Assembly (NCBI GenBank): GCA_034437075.1
Contig: DAOTVD010000262.1
Location: 1-16,636, forward strand
DNA: 16,636 nt
Reading direction: 5' to 3'
DNA from: DAOTVD01 sp034437075
GTDB taxonomy: Bacteria; Chloroflexota; Anaerolineae; Aggregatilineales; J027
The position numbers and the translations under genes are program-made. Numbering within the stretch: position 1 is the stretch's first letter; each line of letters begins with the position of its first letter. The notes beneath the pieces are model-generated. The model was not told where the DNA came from. It saw nothing but the letters and a program-made list of their open reading frames with translations, and did not search any database. Shown here piece by piece: positions 1 to 6,889 of the stretch.

Positions 1-39
1 GCGTATGCCGGGTTTGTGGTGCTGTATCTGGTGGCTTGA
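1..39 (+). CDS. C-terminal end of an upstream gene, partial
   Basis: An open frame enters from the left edge and ends at TGA 37-39. It gives twelve residues (AYAGFVVLYLVA), almost all hydrophobic, which would fit the last transmembrane segment of a membrane protein. Only the tail is visible, so no function can be given. It could also be chance reading in non-coding DNA, because twelve codons are weak evidence. Confidence 0.35.
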   Translation, partial: AYAGFVVLYLVA

Positions 40-83
40 GGCCCTGCGCGGTTTACGCTCGGGCGCCGTCTAAGCGGGCGGGC

Positions 84-112
84 TTGCCCCAACTGCCCGG
101 CCCCGCTACACT
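84..112 (+). promoter_or_regulatory. Predicted sigma70-type promoter of the Ser/Thr kinase operon
   Basis: TTGCCC (84-89) and TACACT (107-112) are separated by 17 bp. Each matches the sigma70 consensus at four of six positions. The -10 ends 37 bases before the kinase ATG. The same TTGCC / TACAAT-like pair with 17-bp spacing occurs upstream of other genes in this window, which raises confidence. Confidence 0.5.
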
Positions 113-125
113 ACGTATCGTAATT

Positions 126-146
126 GAGGCTGATGATATGGTGTAA
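126..146 (+). promoter_or_regulatory. Shine-Dalgarno plus two-codon upstream ORF before the kinase
   Basis: GAGG (126-129) lies eight bases before an ATG (138) that opens a two-codon frame, ATG GTG TAA, ending at 146. The kinase ATG (150) is three bases after this stop, in the same frame, and has no Shine-Dalgarno sequence of its own at normal distance. The arrangement suggests that ribosomes load at the mini-ORF and re-initiate on the kinase. This is inference from layout only. Confidence 0.35.
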
Positions 147-149
147 AAC

Positions 150-1250
150 ATGGTTCGAAAAAGCCTAGTCGGCCAGACGGTGGGCCACTATATAATCGAA
201 GAATTGATCGCCACGGGGGGGATGTCGCAGGTATACCGCGCGCGTGACCCCGAGCTAGATCGCACCGTCGCGATTAAAATCATTGGCATCGACACCGTGC
301 GCGAACCCGTCTTTGCCGAGCGCCTCAACCGTGAAGCGCGCACCATCGCCCAGTTGCGCCACCCGAACATCGTCGGCATCTATCATAAAGGCGCGCATGA
401 TGACCTGGCCTACCTGGTGATTGAATATGTCAATGGGCCGACTCTCTCTGCAATCCTGAAAGCCGTGCACGACCGGGGCGCTCAACTCGATTACCGCGCC
501 ATGCTGACCATCGTCGGTAGCGTGTGCTCGGCTCTGGACTACGCCCACAGCTTAGGCGTCATTCACCGCGACATCAAGCCCAGCAACATCATGGCCGACC
601 GCAACGGCATGGTCTACCTGACCGATTTCGGGCTGGCACTGCGTATGGTGGATGGCACCGAGGGCAAAGCATTTGGCTCGCCCTATTACATCGCGCCCGA
701 GCAAATCAACAGCAGCGCGGATGCCTCGCCCCGCAGTGATATTTACGCGCTGGGTGTCGTCACGTTCCGTATGCTGACGGGCACCCTGCCGTTTATGGCC
801 AAAAAGCCTATGCAGGTGGTAATGAAGCATTTGAGCGAACCCCCGCCCCCGCCCAGCACCCTGAACCCGGCCCTCTCGCCCGCTGTGGATAAGGTAATCG
901 TGCGGGCGCTGGCCAAAAATCCCCAAGACCGCTACTGGCATGCCTCCGATTTTCATAAAGCGCTCGCCAATGCGCTGGGCCTGCCCGATATGAGCGGGCC
1001 GACCTATCAGCCGACCTTCTTGGCCACCACCTGGACGACCATCGGCGATAATGAAGCCGATGACAGCGGCACGTTCGCTAGCGCAACGCACCTGCTAGAA
1101 GATATGAGCCCGCCCTCGCGCCCTATCACCCAGCCGACCCCATCCCCCACCGAGCCCACCACCTCGCCTGCCGAAATGAATGACCTGACAGACGCAACAC
1201 CCTTCATGCGGCCCAAACCCGCCGCCGATGATGAAGCGTCCAGCCCTTAA
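150..1250 (+). CDS. Serine/threonine protein kinase (Pkn/Hanks type), soluble
   Basis: It transfers phosphate from ATP to Ser/Thr residues of proteins in the cytoplasm. The 366-residue product has a full Hanks-type kinase domain at about residues 14-275: a glycine loop around TGGMSQVY (22-29), the ATP-anchoring Lys43 in VAIK, Glu62 in helix C, the catalytic HRDIKPSN loop (139-146, Asp141), DFG (159-161) and APE (182-184). All key residues are present, so it should be active. Residues 285-366 form a Pro/Thr/Ser-rich tail with no transmembrane helix and no PASTA or other sensor domain. This is shorter than typical PknB-type receptors. ATG 150 is the only sensible start but lacks its own Shine-Dalgarno sequence; a tiny upstream ORF may feed it. 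A small membrane protein gene follows 44 bases downstream and may supply the membrane link. The substrate is unknown. Confidence 0.95.
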   Translation: MVRKSLVGQTVGHYIIEELIATGGMSQVYRARDPELDRTVAIKIIGIDTVREPVFAERLNREARTIAQLRHPNIVGIYHKGAHDDLAYLVIEYVNGPTLSAILKAVHDRGAQLDYRAMLTIVGSVCSALDYAHSLGVIHRDIKPSNIMADRNGMVYLTDFGLALRMVDGTEGKAFGSPYYIAPEQINSSADASPRSDIYALGVVTFRMLTGTLPFMAKKPMQVVMKHLSEPPPPPSTLNPALSPAVDKVIVRALAKNPQDRYWHASDFHKALANALGLPDMSGPTYQPTFLATTWTTIGDNEADDSGTFASATHLLEDMSPPSRPITQPTPSPTEPTTSPAEMNDLTDATPFMRPKPAADDEASSP

Positions 1251-1294
1251 GCGTTCTCGTTAACCGCATAGCCTAGTTTATAGAAAGGCGAACC

Positions 1295-1543
1295 ATGTCC
1301 GATACCCAAAATAAGCCCCAAACGAACCATGATGAATTTTCCGAAAACGGCCACCGTTCCCCCGAGGCCAATGCCGACATCGAAAATGTCGATGTCTGGA
1401 GCCACAATACCGACACCACCGGGGCATTCTTGCTGTTTGTCCTTGGCGTGATCTTGTTCTTCGCGCTCTTGCGCGCCCAAGCGCGTAACCGGCACCTGAA
1501 CGATGAACTGGCCCAACTGCGCGCGGCCCATGGCCAAGATTAA
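1295..1543 (+). CDS. Small single-pass membrane protein, unknown function
   Basis: The product has 82 residues and no family I recognise. The N-terminal 40 residues are hydrophilic, acidic and Asn-rich. Residues about 43-60 (TGAFLLFVLGVILFFALL) form one strong transmembrane helix. The C-terminal 20 residues are charged and could form a short coiled coil (RNRHLNDELAQLRAA). By the positive-inside rule, the basic C-terminus probably faces the cytoplasm. An AAGG Shine-Dalgarno sequence lies about seven bases before the ATG. It sits between the kinase (44-base gap) and the acetyltransferase (overlapping), so it is probably co-transcribed with both. It could be a membrane anchor or substrate for the soluble kinase; that is a guess from context. 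Confidence 0.75.
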   Translation: MSDTQNKPQTNHDEFSENGHRSPEANADIENVDVWSHNTDTTGAFLLFVLGVILFFALLRAQARNRHLNDELAQLRAAHGQD

Positions 1544-1943
1544 TTATCAAACGCACCTAGACGACGTCTGCGCCGCGCATCTGAGTGGTTTTTTCGTCGG
1601 TTGGCCGCAGCCCCCACGCCCCCAAACCCTACTCAGGGCCTTGCACAGTAGCAGCCATGTGGTGCTGGCCCGCGCCGAAGGCCCTGCCGTGGTCGGGTTC
1701 GTGAATGCCCTTAGCGATGGTGTGCTGGCCGCGTATATTCCCCTGCTAGAAGTGCTGCCCGCCTATCAGGGGCAGGGCATCGGCACCGAACTGATGCAGC
1801 GCTTGTTGGCCGCGTTAGGGGACTTGTACATGGTGGATTTGGTTTGCGACCCACCCCTGAATCCGTATTACGCTCGTTTCGAGATGCAACCCTATAACGC
1901 GATGATTCGGCGCAAGCGGGCCGGGTTGCTATCCGAACGGTAA
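1530..1943 (+). CDS. GNAT-family N-acetyltransferase
   Basis: It is predicted to move an acetyl group from acetyl-CoA to an amine on a small molecule or protein. The 137-residue product ends with the GNAT core. A central strand (PAVVGFVNALSDG) is followed by motif A, LLEVLPAYQGQGIGTELM, whose QGQGIG (residues 80-85) is the Q/R-x-x-G-x-G/A pyrophosphate-binding loop. The strand and helix after it, including YARFEMQPY, match the usual C-terminal part. The length is typical of a single GNAT domain. An ATG at 1503 would add nine residues and a 41-base overlap with the gene before. I prefer ATG 1530, a 14-base overlap. Neither start has a clear Shine-Dalgarno sequence, so translation is probably coupled to the upstream small gene. 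The substrate cannot be told. Confidence 0.85.
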   Translation: MAKINYQTHLDDVCAAHLSGFFVGWPQPPRPQTLLRALHSSSHVVLARAEGPAVVGFVNALSDGVLAAYIPLLEVLPAYQGQGIGTELMQRLLAALGDLYMVDLVCDPPLNPYYARFEMQPYNAMIRRKRAGLLSER

Positions 1944-1970
1944 TTTTTATTTAATAGCCCTTTAATGCTA

Positions 1971-1999
1971 TTGCGAGTTGCTGAGAATTTTCCTACAAT
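1971..1999 (+). promoter_or_regulatory. Predicted sigma70-type promoter of the exported acidic-tail protein
   Basis: TTGCGA (1971-1976) and TACAAT (1994-1999) are separated by 17 bp. The -10 matches five of six consensus bases and ends 60 bases before the ATG at 2060. The surrounding DNA is AT-rich compared with its neighbours. Confidence 0.6.
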
Positions 2000-2059
2000 C
2001 ACGATGGAGATTTGTGCCAAACTCTACCCAACGTTATGTATAACCCGGAGAAATAACTT

Positions 2060-2971
2060 ATGCGTAGAATTTTGTTCGTTGCTCTTTTAGCAATGCTAAT
2101 CCTGGGCGCGTTGCCTTTGCTCAGTGTCAATGCTAGCCCCAGCCCCCAATTCGCCGGTTGTGCGGATGAAGTCGACCGTGAACATGGCCTGCGCTTCGTG
2201 ATGCGTAATCTGAACGGTATGACCATGCGCGTGACCGCCATCGGTGTGGATGGCTTTAACCCCACCATCACGGTGCTGGATAACGAAGACGAAATCGTGA
2301 CGTGTAATGCCAATAGCGAAGAAGCTAGCCAAGTGGCGGTTGATCTGCCCACGGTTACTACCGAAGCCCCCAACGAAGGTGCCGCCCGCGCCTCGGTTAA
2401 CGTCCCTGGCGATGAAGGCCGTCTGGATTACGAAGTCATCGTGAGCGGCGAAGACTATAGCTCGGGCCAATTTGTTTTCTTGTACTCCGGTGCCGAAGTC
2501 TTCGGTTCGGATAATATCGACCGCGTCAGCATTTTCCCCAGCCAATCGATGGCCGATGCTGAAGTGCCTCTGAATATGTACGTCTTGAACTTATCTGGCG
2601 GCGAATCGGCAGTTGACCCCGCCCTGACCTTTTCATTTGGCGAAAACTTTGAACAATACTGCGGCAAGTCCTCGTCTGAGAGCCTGTGTGATGGTGACCA
2701 CGAAGACCTGACCGGCTACACCGTGACCCTGGACGAAGAAACCACGCGCGAACTGAACGGGAATGATGTGATGCTGCGCTTCAACGTTGGCGGCGAAGCT
2801 GGCGAATTCACCGCGCGCATTGGCTCGTACAACGCCGCGACCTTCGGCCCGTATACCATGGTCGTGCATAGTGCCCTGGCCTACCCCGAAGACCTCGGCG
2901 GCGACATGAGCGGCGATGATATGGGCGAAGAAGATACAGAAGACGAAGAAGACACCGGCGCTGAGGGCTAA
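2060..2971 (+). CDS. Exported protein with acidic C-terminal tail, unknown function
   Basis: The product has 303 residues and I do not recognise a named family. Residues 1-26 are a clear signal peptide (basic MRR, long hydrophobic core, likely cleavage after VNA). The mature part reads as beta-rich and seems to hold two lobes of similar layout, about residues 45-150 and 165-275, each ending in a strand pair such as GQFVFLYSG or GPYTMVVHS. This resembles the beta-sandwiches of pre-peptidase C-terminal domains, but only loosely. Four cysteines are visible in the mature chain (in FAGCADE, VTCNAN, QYCGKS and SLCDGD) and could form disulfides. The last 22 residues or so are nearly all Asp, Glu and Gly. 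GGAG lies nine bases before the ATG. It is a single-gene unit with its own promoter and terminator. A calcium-binding or surface role is possible but unproven. Confidence 0.8.
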   Translation: MRRILFVALLAMLILGALPLLSVNASPSPQFAGCADEVDREHGLRFVMRNLNGMTMRVTAIGVDGFNPTITVLDNEDEIVTCNANSEEASQVAVDLPTVTTEAPNEGAARASVNVPGDEGRLDYEVIVSGEDYSSGQFVFLYSGAEVFGSDNIDRVSIFPSQSMADAEVPLNMYVLNLSGGESAVDPALTFSFGENFEQYCGKSSSESLCDGDHEDLTGYTVTLDEETTRELNGNDVMLRFNVGGEAGEFTARIGSYNAATFGPYTMVVHSALAYPEDLGGDMSGDDMGEEDTEDEEDTGAEG

Positions 2972-3000
2972 CCCCCTGCGCTATTTTTTGCCTTTAGCCC

Positions 3001-3028
3001 AGACCTCTCTACCCGGAGAGGTCTTTTT
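3001..3028 (+). terminator. Intrinsic terminator after the acidic-tail protein
   Basis: AGACCTCTC (3001-3009) pairs perfectly with GAGAGGTCT (3016-3024) around a six-base loop, and five T residues end the element. It lies 30 bases after the stop at 2971. On the minus strand the hairpin is not followed by a T-run, so it mainly serves the plus strand. Confidence 0.9.
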
Positions 3029-3050
3029 GATTCGGCTTAGGCTGGCGGGG

Positions 3051-4625
3051 TTAGGGGCGGGGCGTGGGCGTGGCGGGCGGGGCGTCTTCCACGTCGGTAA
3101 TCTGGCGATCGACACAGGTGTTAAAGCCTTCGCCCAACACCACGCGGAAATCGGTCGTGCGGTTGGGGTCGGGGTCAAACGTCACGGCGTTGGGGTTGTA
3201 GTTCAGCGCGCGCACGAGCCCCTCTAGGCTGCTGCCTTTGGTGGCCCCGGTGAAGTCAATCACGCTGGTGGCGGCTTGCGGCTCGTCCAGTTCGCCCATG
3301 GGTTGGGCCAGCAGCCCCTCCCACAGCAGACGGTCGGCGGCCACGCGATCATAATCGCGCCCAGCGCCGCTAGCGTCGTATATTTCGATGCGTGCCTGGT
3401 CGGCCAGCACCTGGTTCTCGGTGGGGGGCGTTAAGAAATTCACCATCAGGGCTAACATGGCATTATCCGGGCTAGGAACTTGCACGTTGGAGCCATCCGG
3501 CAGCGTAAAGGGGCGGGTTTCGACCCCCGCGCGGAAGAAATGATTTTCGATCTGGTTAGGCTCGATACTCAAGGCCAGGGGCGCTAATTCGAGCATGACC
3601 TCCAACGGTACGTTGGTTTCGACAATGGCGGTCACCTCGCTCCATAGCTCGGGCAATTGGGTAATCAGGCCCAGGTCGCGGCCCTGGTTCCACATCGCGC
3701 GCAAGATTTGCTGTTGACGGCGGCCCCGGTCGAACTCGATGCTATTGGCCCGGCTGCGCGCATACCAAAGCGCCTCGCGTCCGCTGAGCGTATGCACGCC
3801 CACGGGCAAGGTCGTTAGTTCGAAGATGGGTTCGTCATCTTGGTCATATTCCCCGGTGAACAGATAATCGCGGATCGGGCAATCGACGGCTACTTCGACG
3901 CCGCCGAGCGTATCGATGAGCGTGCGAAAGCCCGTGAAGTCAATGATGGCGTAGTAGTGTAATTCGAGCCCGAAATTATACAGCGCGGTTTGGCGCAGCA
4001 ATCCCCAGCCGCCATCCGTCCAGCCGACCGCTTCGCCGCGCCCCCAGGCCAGGTTCAAACGCTGCATCTCCCAGCCGGAAATCCACACCAGCAGATCGCG
4101 CGGCAACGATAGCATAGAGACTGTGCCCGTGGTCAGGTTCACATTGACGACGATCATGGTATCGGTGCGGAAAACGCCCGTCGCTTGTTCGATGGATTCG
4201 CTATCGTGGCCGATGAGCAAAACGTTGATGACCTCATACGGGCTGCCCTCGGCATCACGCGGGCGCAAGCGCGGCATGGCCGTCGGGATGGCGGTGGGCT
4301 GGGCCTGGGGTGTGAACTCTGGCGGAAAGAACACCGTCGGGGTGGGTGGCAAGCCCGATTGCGTTTCGGTTGGGGTGGCAGTTGCCGTGGGGGTGGTGGT
4401 TTGGGTCGGCGTGAAGGTCGCGCTAGGGCTGGGTGTCAGGGTCGCTGTGGGGCTGGGTGTTGCCGTGGCGGTGACCGTCGCGCGGGGCGTTTCGGATGGC
4501 GCGAGCGTGCCGCGTGGGGTGTTCGTGGGCGGAAACTCCACCTGTGCGCCCGCCTGGCCCCCCAGGGTGGCCAGCACAATCAGAAGAAGAATGAGGGAGC
4601 TTAGGCTAGCAATGGTCGGCTTCAT
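3051..4625 (-). CDS. LytR-CpsA-Psr (LCP) family protein with LytR_C domain
   Basis: LCP proteins move glycan polymers from a lipid carrier to the cell wall at the outer membrane face. The product has 524 residues. Residues 1-27 are a signal peptide or membrane anchor (likely cut AGA-Q). Residues 30-125 are a Thr/Pro-rich linker. The LCP domain covers about 132-312. It shows the conserved VLLIGHD, RTDTMIVV (Arg153, Asp155), SLPRD (Arg176, Asp177), DFTGFRTLIDTLGGV, and the Arg cluster YARSR plus DRGRR (290-303) that binds the pyrophosphate of the lipid carrier. A LytR_C-type domain follows at about 410-500, and the end is again Pro/Thr-rich. GAGG lies five bases before ATG. It is transcribed alone, convergent to the acidic-tail gene. 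The substrate polymer is unknown. Confidence 0.93.
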   Translation of the reverse strand: MKPTIASLSSLILLLIVLATLGGQAGAQVEFPPTNTPRGTLAPSETPRATVTATATPSPTATLTPSPSATFTPTQTTTPTATATPTETQSGLPPTPTVFFPPEFTPQAQPTAIPTAMPRLRPRDAEGSPYEVINVLLIGHDSESIEQATGVFRTDTMIVVNVNLTTGTVSMLSLPRDLLVWISGWEMQRLNLAWGRGEAVGWTDGGWGLLRQTALYNFGLELHYYAIIDFTGFRTLIDTLGGVEVAVDCPIRDYLFTGEYDQDDEPIFELTTLPVGVHTLSGREALWYARSRANSIEFDRGRRQQQILRAMWNQGRDLGLITQLPELWSEVTAIVETNVPLEVMLELAPLALSIEPNQIENHFFRAGVETRPFTLPDGSNVQVPSPDNAMLALMVNFLTPPTENQVLADQARIEIYDASGAGRDYDRVAADRLLWEGLLAQPMGELDEPQAATSVIDFTGATKGSSLEGLVRALNYNPNAVTFDPDPNRTTDFRVVLGEGFNTCVDRQITDVEDAPPATPTPRP

Positions 4626-4657
4626 GCGTCCTCGCGGATAGCGATCCAGAGGTCCCT

Positions 4658-4663
4658 ATCATA
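4658..4663 (-). promoter_or_regulatory. Possible -10 element of the LCP gene
   Basis: Read on the minus strand, TATGAT lies 32 bases before the LCP start codon and is preceded by TTTG. No good -35 is found at 16-18 bp. The position is right, but the evidence is weak. Confidence 0.3.
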
Positions 4664-4738
4664 CAAACCGAGGGCGGATCACGGAAGCCCAAGGGCCAGT
4701 TTGGCCCCCCCCTAGCCAAACAAGCTCGCCAGGTTCTG

Positions 4739-4767
4739 TTGCCAGGGGCCCGGCCCTCCGCTACAAT
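4739..4767 (+). promoter_or_regulatory. Predicted sigma70-type promoter of the two-helix membrane protein
   Basis: TTGCCA (4739-4744) and TACAAT (4762-4767) are 17 bp apart. Each matches the consensus at five of six positions. The -10 ends 44 bases before the ATG at 4812. This is the best promoter in the window. Confidence 0.7.
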
Positions 4768-4811
4768 ATCGGCAGCACGATCCGCCACCAAACACGATAG
4801 GATAACCCAAC

Positions 4812-5024
4812 ATGGATACGATGCTATGGATTAAACGCGCGCTGGTCTGGGCTGGGTCGATGGGCCTGGGCTTTGTCATCTCGCTGGCGATTGTTTACGG
4901 CCCGATGCAAACCGACCTGGAAACCTATTCTTTGACCTATTTCATCGTCACCTGGATTCCGCTCGGGCTGATATTTGTCATCTGGGGTGACGCCCTGCTC
5001 GGCACGCGCATCTTACCCGACTAA
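4812..5024 (+). CDS. Small membrane protein with two transmembrane helices, unknown function
   Basis: The product has 70 residues and is not recognised. Two hydrophobic helices are visible at about residues 8-30 (ALVWAGSMGLGFVISLAIVYG) and 42-62 (LTYFIVTWIPLGLIFVIWG), joined by a short acidic loop (MQTDLETYS) and ended by a short polar tail (GTRILPD). AGGA lies nine bases before ATG 4812. A second Met at residue 4 would make little difference. It is a single-gene unit: a strong promoter lies upstream and a terminator begins six bases after the stop. This tight packaging shows that it is a real gene despite its size. No partner is evident from the neighbours. Confidence 0.8.
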   Translation: MDTMLWIKRALVWAGSMGLGFVISLAIVYGPMQTDLETYSLTYFIVTWIPLGLIFVIWGDALLGTRILPD

Positions 5025-5029
5025 CCCGA

Positions 5030-5055
5030 GGCCTCGCCTAACGCGAGGTCTTTTT
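5030..5055 (+). terminator. Intrinsic terminator after the two-helix membrane protein
   Basis: GGCCTCGC (5030-5037) pairs with GCGAGGTC (5043-5050), including one G-U pair, around a five-base loop. Five T residues follow directly (5051-5055). Confidence 0.88.
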
Positions 5056-5070
5056 ATTTACTAGGGGCAG

Positions 5071-5099
5071 TGGCGAAAACATTCAGAAAAGGCTATTAT
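5071..5099 (+). promoter_or_regulatory. Predicted promoter of the LysM-glycosidase gene
   Basis: TGGCGA (5071-5076) and TATTAT (5094-5099) are 17 bp apart. The -10 is five of six; the -35 is poor against the sigma70 consensus but resembles the TTGCGA used at 1971. The -10 ends 49 bases before ATG 5149. Confidence 0.45.
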
Positions 5100-5148
5100 T
5101 TTCGTCATATGATGACTGATTATTGTGAAAACACCGTAAGGGGGAAAC

Positions 5149-6726
5149 ATGCGCCCAAGCCTTAGAAGTGCCCTGACCGCCATTTTGCTCGTGTTGCTGC
5201 TGGTTGGCGGCGTGACGAGCACAGCAGTTTATGCCCAGACCGATGATGATGCCGAAGCGGACGCCACCGCCGAGCCTGAAGCCACCGCTCAGCCCACCGC
5301 CGAAGCGACCGCCGAACCCGAAACAGATGATGAAGCCAACGCTAGTACGGCTACTGGCCCAACGACGCACGTCGTGCAGCCTAGCGAAAATCTATTTCGC
5401 ATCGCGCTACGCTATGGCGTGACGGTGCAAGCCATCGCCCAGGCCAATAACATCCCGAACCCGAACCTGATCTTCATCGGCCAGCAACTGACCATCCCCG
5501 GCGGCACAGACAGCGGCCCCACCGGCCCGCAACCCGGCGATAATGGCGGCACAGGCGGCGGTACCAGCAGCTATACGGTTGTGGGCGGCGATACGCTCTT
5601 TAGCATCGCGCGCCGCTTTAACACCACCGTGCAGGCCATCGCCCAGTTGAATAACATCCCGAATGTGAATCTGATCTTGGTCGGCCAGCAATTGACCATC
5701 CCCGGTGGGGGCGTGGCCGATGGCGGCAGCGCACCACCGCCCGCTGATGACGGTGGTGACGATGTGGTTGACCCCGGGACCCCGAATCCAGACTTTGCGC
5801 TGGGCGGCCATGTGCTGACCTTCAATAACCTGGACGACATGCGCGACGCCGGCATGACCTGGGCCAAGGTGCAAATTCGCTATAGCGTGGGCGATAATCC
5901 CGACATCACCGCCCCGGCGATTAATAACGCGCATCTGAACGGCTTTAACATCTTGTTGGGCATTGTGGGCGATCCTGCCGAAATGACCGAAATGGGTATC
6001 GAAGCCTATACCGAAGAATTCGCCGAATTTTTGGGCGGCGTGGCTCTGCTGGGGCCGGGCGCTATTGAAATCTGGAACGAACCGAACATTGACCGCGAAT
6101 GGCCCAGCGGGCAAGTCAGCCCCGAACTCTACACCGAGATGCTGCGCCAGGGTTACCAGGCTATCAAAGCCGTGGATCAAGACATTATCGTGATTAGCGG
6201 CGCGCCCGCCCCGACAGGCTTTTTCGGGGGTCGGTGCACAGGCGAAGGCTGCGACGACCAGCCCTACTTGCAACGCATGGCCGCCGCTGGCGCGGGGCAA
6301 TATATGGATTGCATCGGCGCGCACTATAACGAGGGCATCGTCAGCCCCACCCAGCGCAGCGGCGACCCGCGCGGCAACCCGAATCACTATTCGCGCTATT
6401 TCGGCACCATGCTAGACGTGTATCACAATGCCTTCGGCGGCCAACTGCCCATCTGCTGGACAGAAATCGGCTATCTATCGCCGGAAGGCCTCGACGTGGA
6501 CGCCCCGCCCGGCTTCGACTGGGGCAACAACAACACCCTGGAAGAACACGCGCTGTGGTTGGGCCAGGCCGCGCAACTCTCCCGCGATAGCAATCGTGTG
6601 GACATCATGATTGTCTGGAACGTGAATTTTGAGGCCGCCGCGCCAGACCCCTCCGGTATGTATGCCATCGTCCGCCCGGATGGCTCGTGTCCGGCCTGCA
6701 CCACGCTCGGCCAAGCTATGGACTAA
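5149..6726 (+). CDS. Exported glycoside hydrolase-like protein with two LysM domains
   Basis: It is likely held on cell-wall glycan by LysM modules and cuts or binds a polysaccharide outside the cell. The product has 525 residues: a signal peptide 1-29 (VYA-Q), an Ala/Thr/Glu/Pro-rich linker 30-72, LysM 1 at 74-117 and LysM 2 at 141-185, then a Gly/Asp linker and a TIM-barrel-like domain from about 197 to the end. The barrel shows IWNEPN (Glu311, expected acid/base) and CWTEIGY (Glu439, expected nucleophile), the arrangement of clan GH-A enzymes such as cellulases and GH39-like proteins. The family and substrate cannot be fixed by eye. Cysteines around GGRCTGEGCDD and SCPACT may form disulfides. 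The usual start is clear from the signal peptide; an AAGGGGG tract lies just upstream of the ATG. It is a single-gene unit with its own terminator. Confidence 0.88.
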   Translation: MRPSLRSALTAILLVLLLVGGVTSTAVYAQTDDDAEADATAEPEATAQPTAEATAEPETDDEANASTATGPTTHVVQPSENLFRIALRYGVTVQAIAQANNIPNPNLIFIGQQLTIPGGTDSGPTGPQPGDNGGTGGGTSSYTVVGGDTLFSIARRFNTTVQAIAQLNNIPNVNLILVGQQLTIPGGGVADGGSAPPPADDGGDDVVDPGTPNPDFALGGHVLTFNNLDDMRDAGMTWAKVQIRYSVGDNPDITAPAINNAHLNGFNILLGIVGDPAEMTEMGIEAYTEEFAEFLGGVALLGPGAIEIWNEPNIDREWPSGQVSPELYTEMLRQGYQAIKAVDQDIIVISGAPAPTGFFGGRCTGEGCDDQPYLQRMAAAGAGQYMDCIGAHYNEGIVSPTQRSGDPRGNPNHYSRYFGTMLDVYHNAFGGQLPICWTEIGYLSPEGLDVDAPPGFDWGNNNTLEEHALWLGQAAQLSRDSNRVDIMIVWNVNFEAAAPDPSGMYAIVRPDGSCPACTTLGQAMD

Positions 6727-6753
6727 CGTTTCGCCGGATGGCCTTGCAAGATG

Positions 6754-6787
6754 GCGCCTCACATTGATTGATGTGGGGCGCTTTTTT
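6754..6787 (+). terminator. Intrinsic terminator after the LysM-glycosidase gene
   Basis: An 11-bp stem pairs 6754-6764 (GCGCCTCACAT) with 6771-6781 (ATGTGGGGCGC), with one G-U pair, around a six-base loop. Six T residues follow. Confidence 0.92.
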
Positions 6788-6827
6788 ATGGCGCATCACG
6801 CCTGGATTATCCGTTTTGGGTAAAAGC

Positions 6828-6836
6828 TGCTATCGT
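6828..6836 (+). promoter_or_regulatory. Possible extended -10 promoter of the TAP-like hydrolase
   Basis: TGC followed by TATCGT (-10 at 6831-6836) has the TGnTATnnT form of an extended -10. No good -35 lies 17 bp upstream. It ends 53 bases before ATG 6890, as in the other genes here. Confidence 0.35.
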
Positions 6837-6889
6837 CAACAGCGTAACGCTTGATGATGCCCATATATTTTTGAACGAACGGAGGTTCA

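Noticed and set aside
1007..1216. Small minus-strand frames opposite the kinase tail
   Set aside because: Antisense to the Pro/Thr-rich tail; no ribosome site and no recognisable protein.
1953..1972. Hairpin AATAGC/GCTATT as terminator of the kinase-GNAT operon
   Set aside because: The six-pair stem is AT-rich and weak, the T-run lies before rather than after it, and it overlaps the predicted -35 at 1971. It could be an operator but there is no support.
4123..4641. 172-codon plus-strand open frame opposite the LCP gene
   Set aside because: It is the antisense of the Thr/Pro-rich linker and gives a Val/Gly repeat (VGVAVAVGV type). The LCP motifs on the minus strand are unambiguous.
5407..6387. 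326-codon antisense frame opposite the LysM-glycosidase
   Set aside because: High-GC shadow with Ala/Gly/His-rich composition and no start signal. The sense frame has a signal peptide, LysM and glycosidase motifs.
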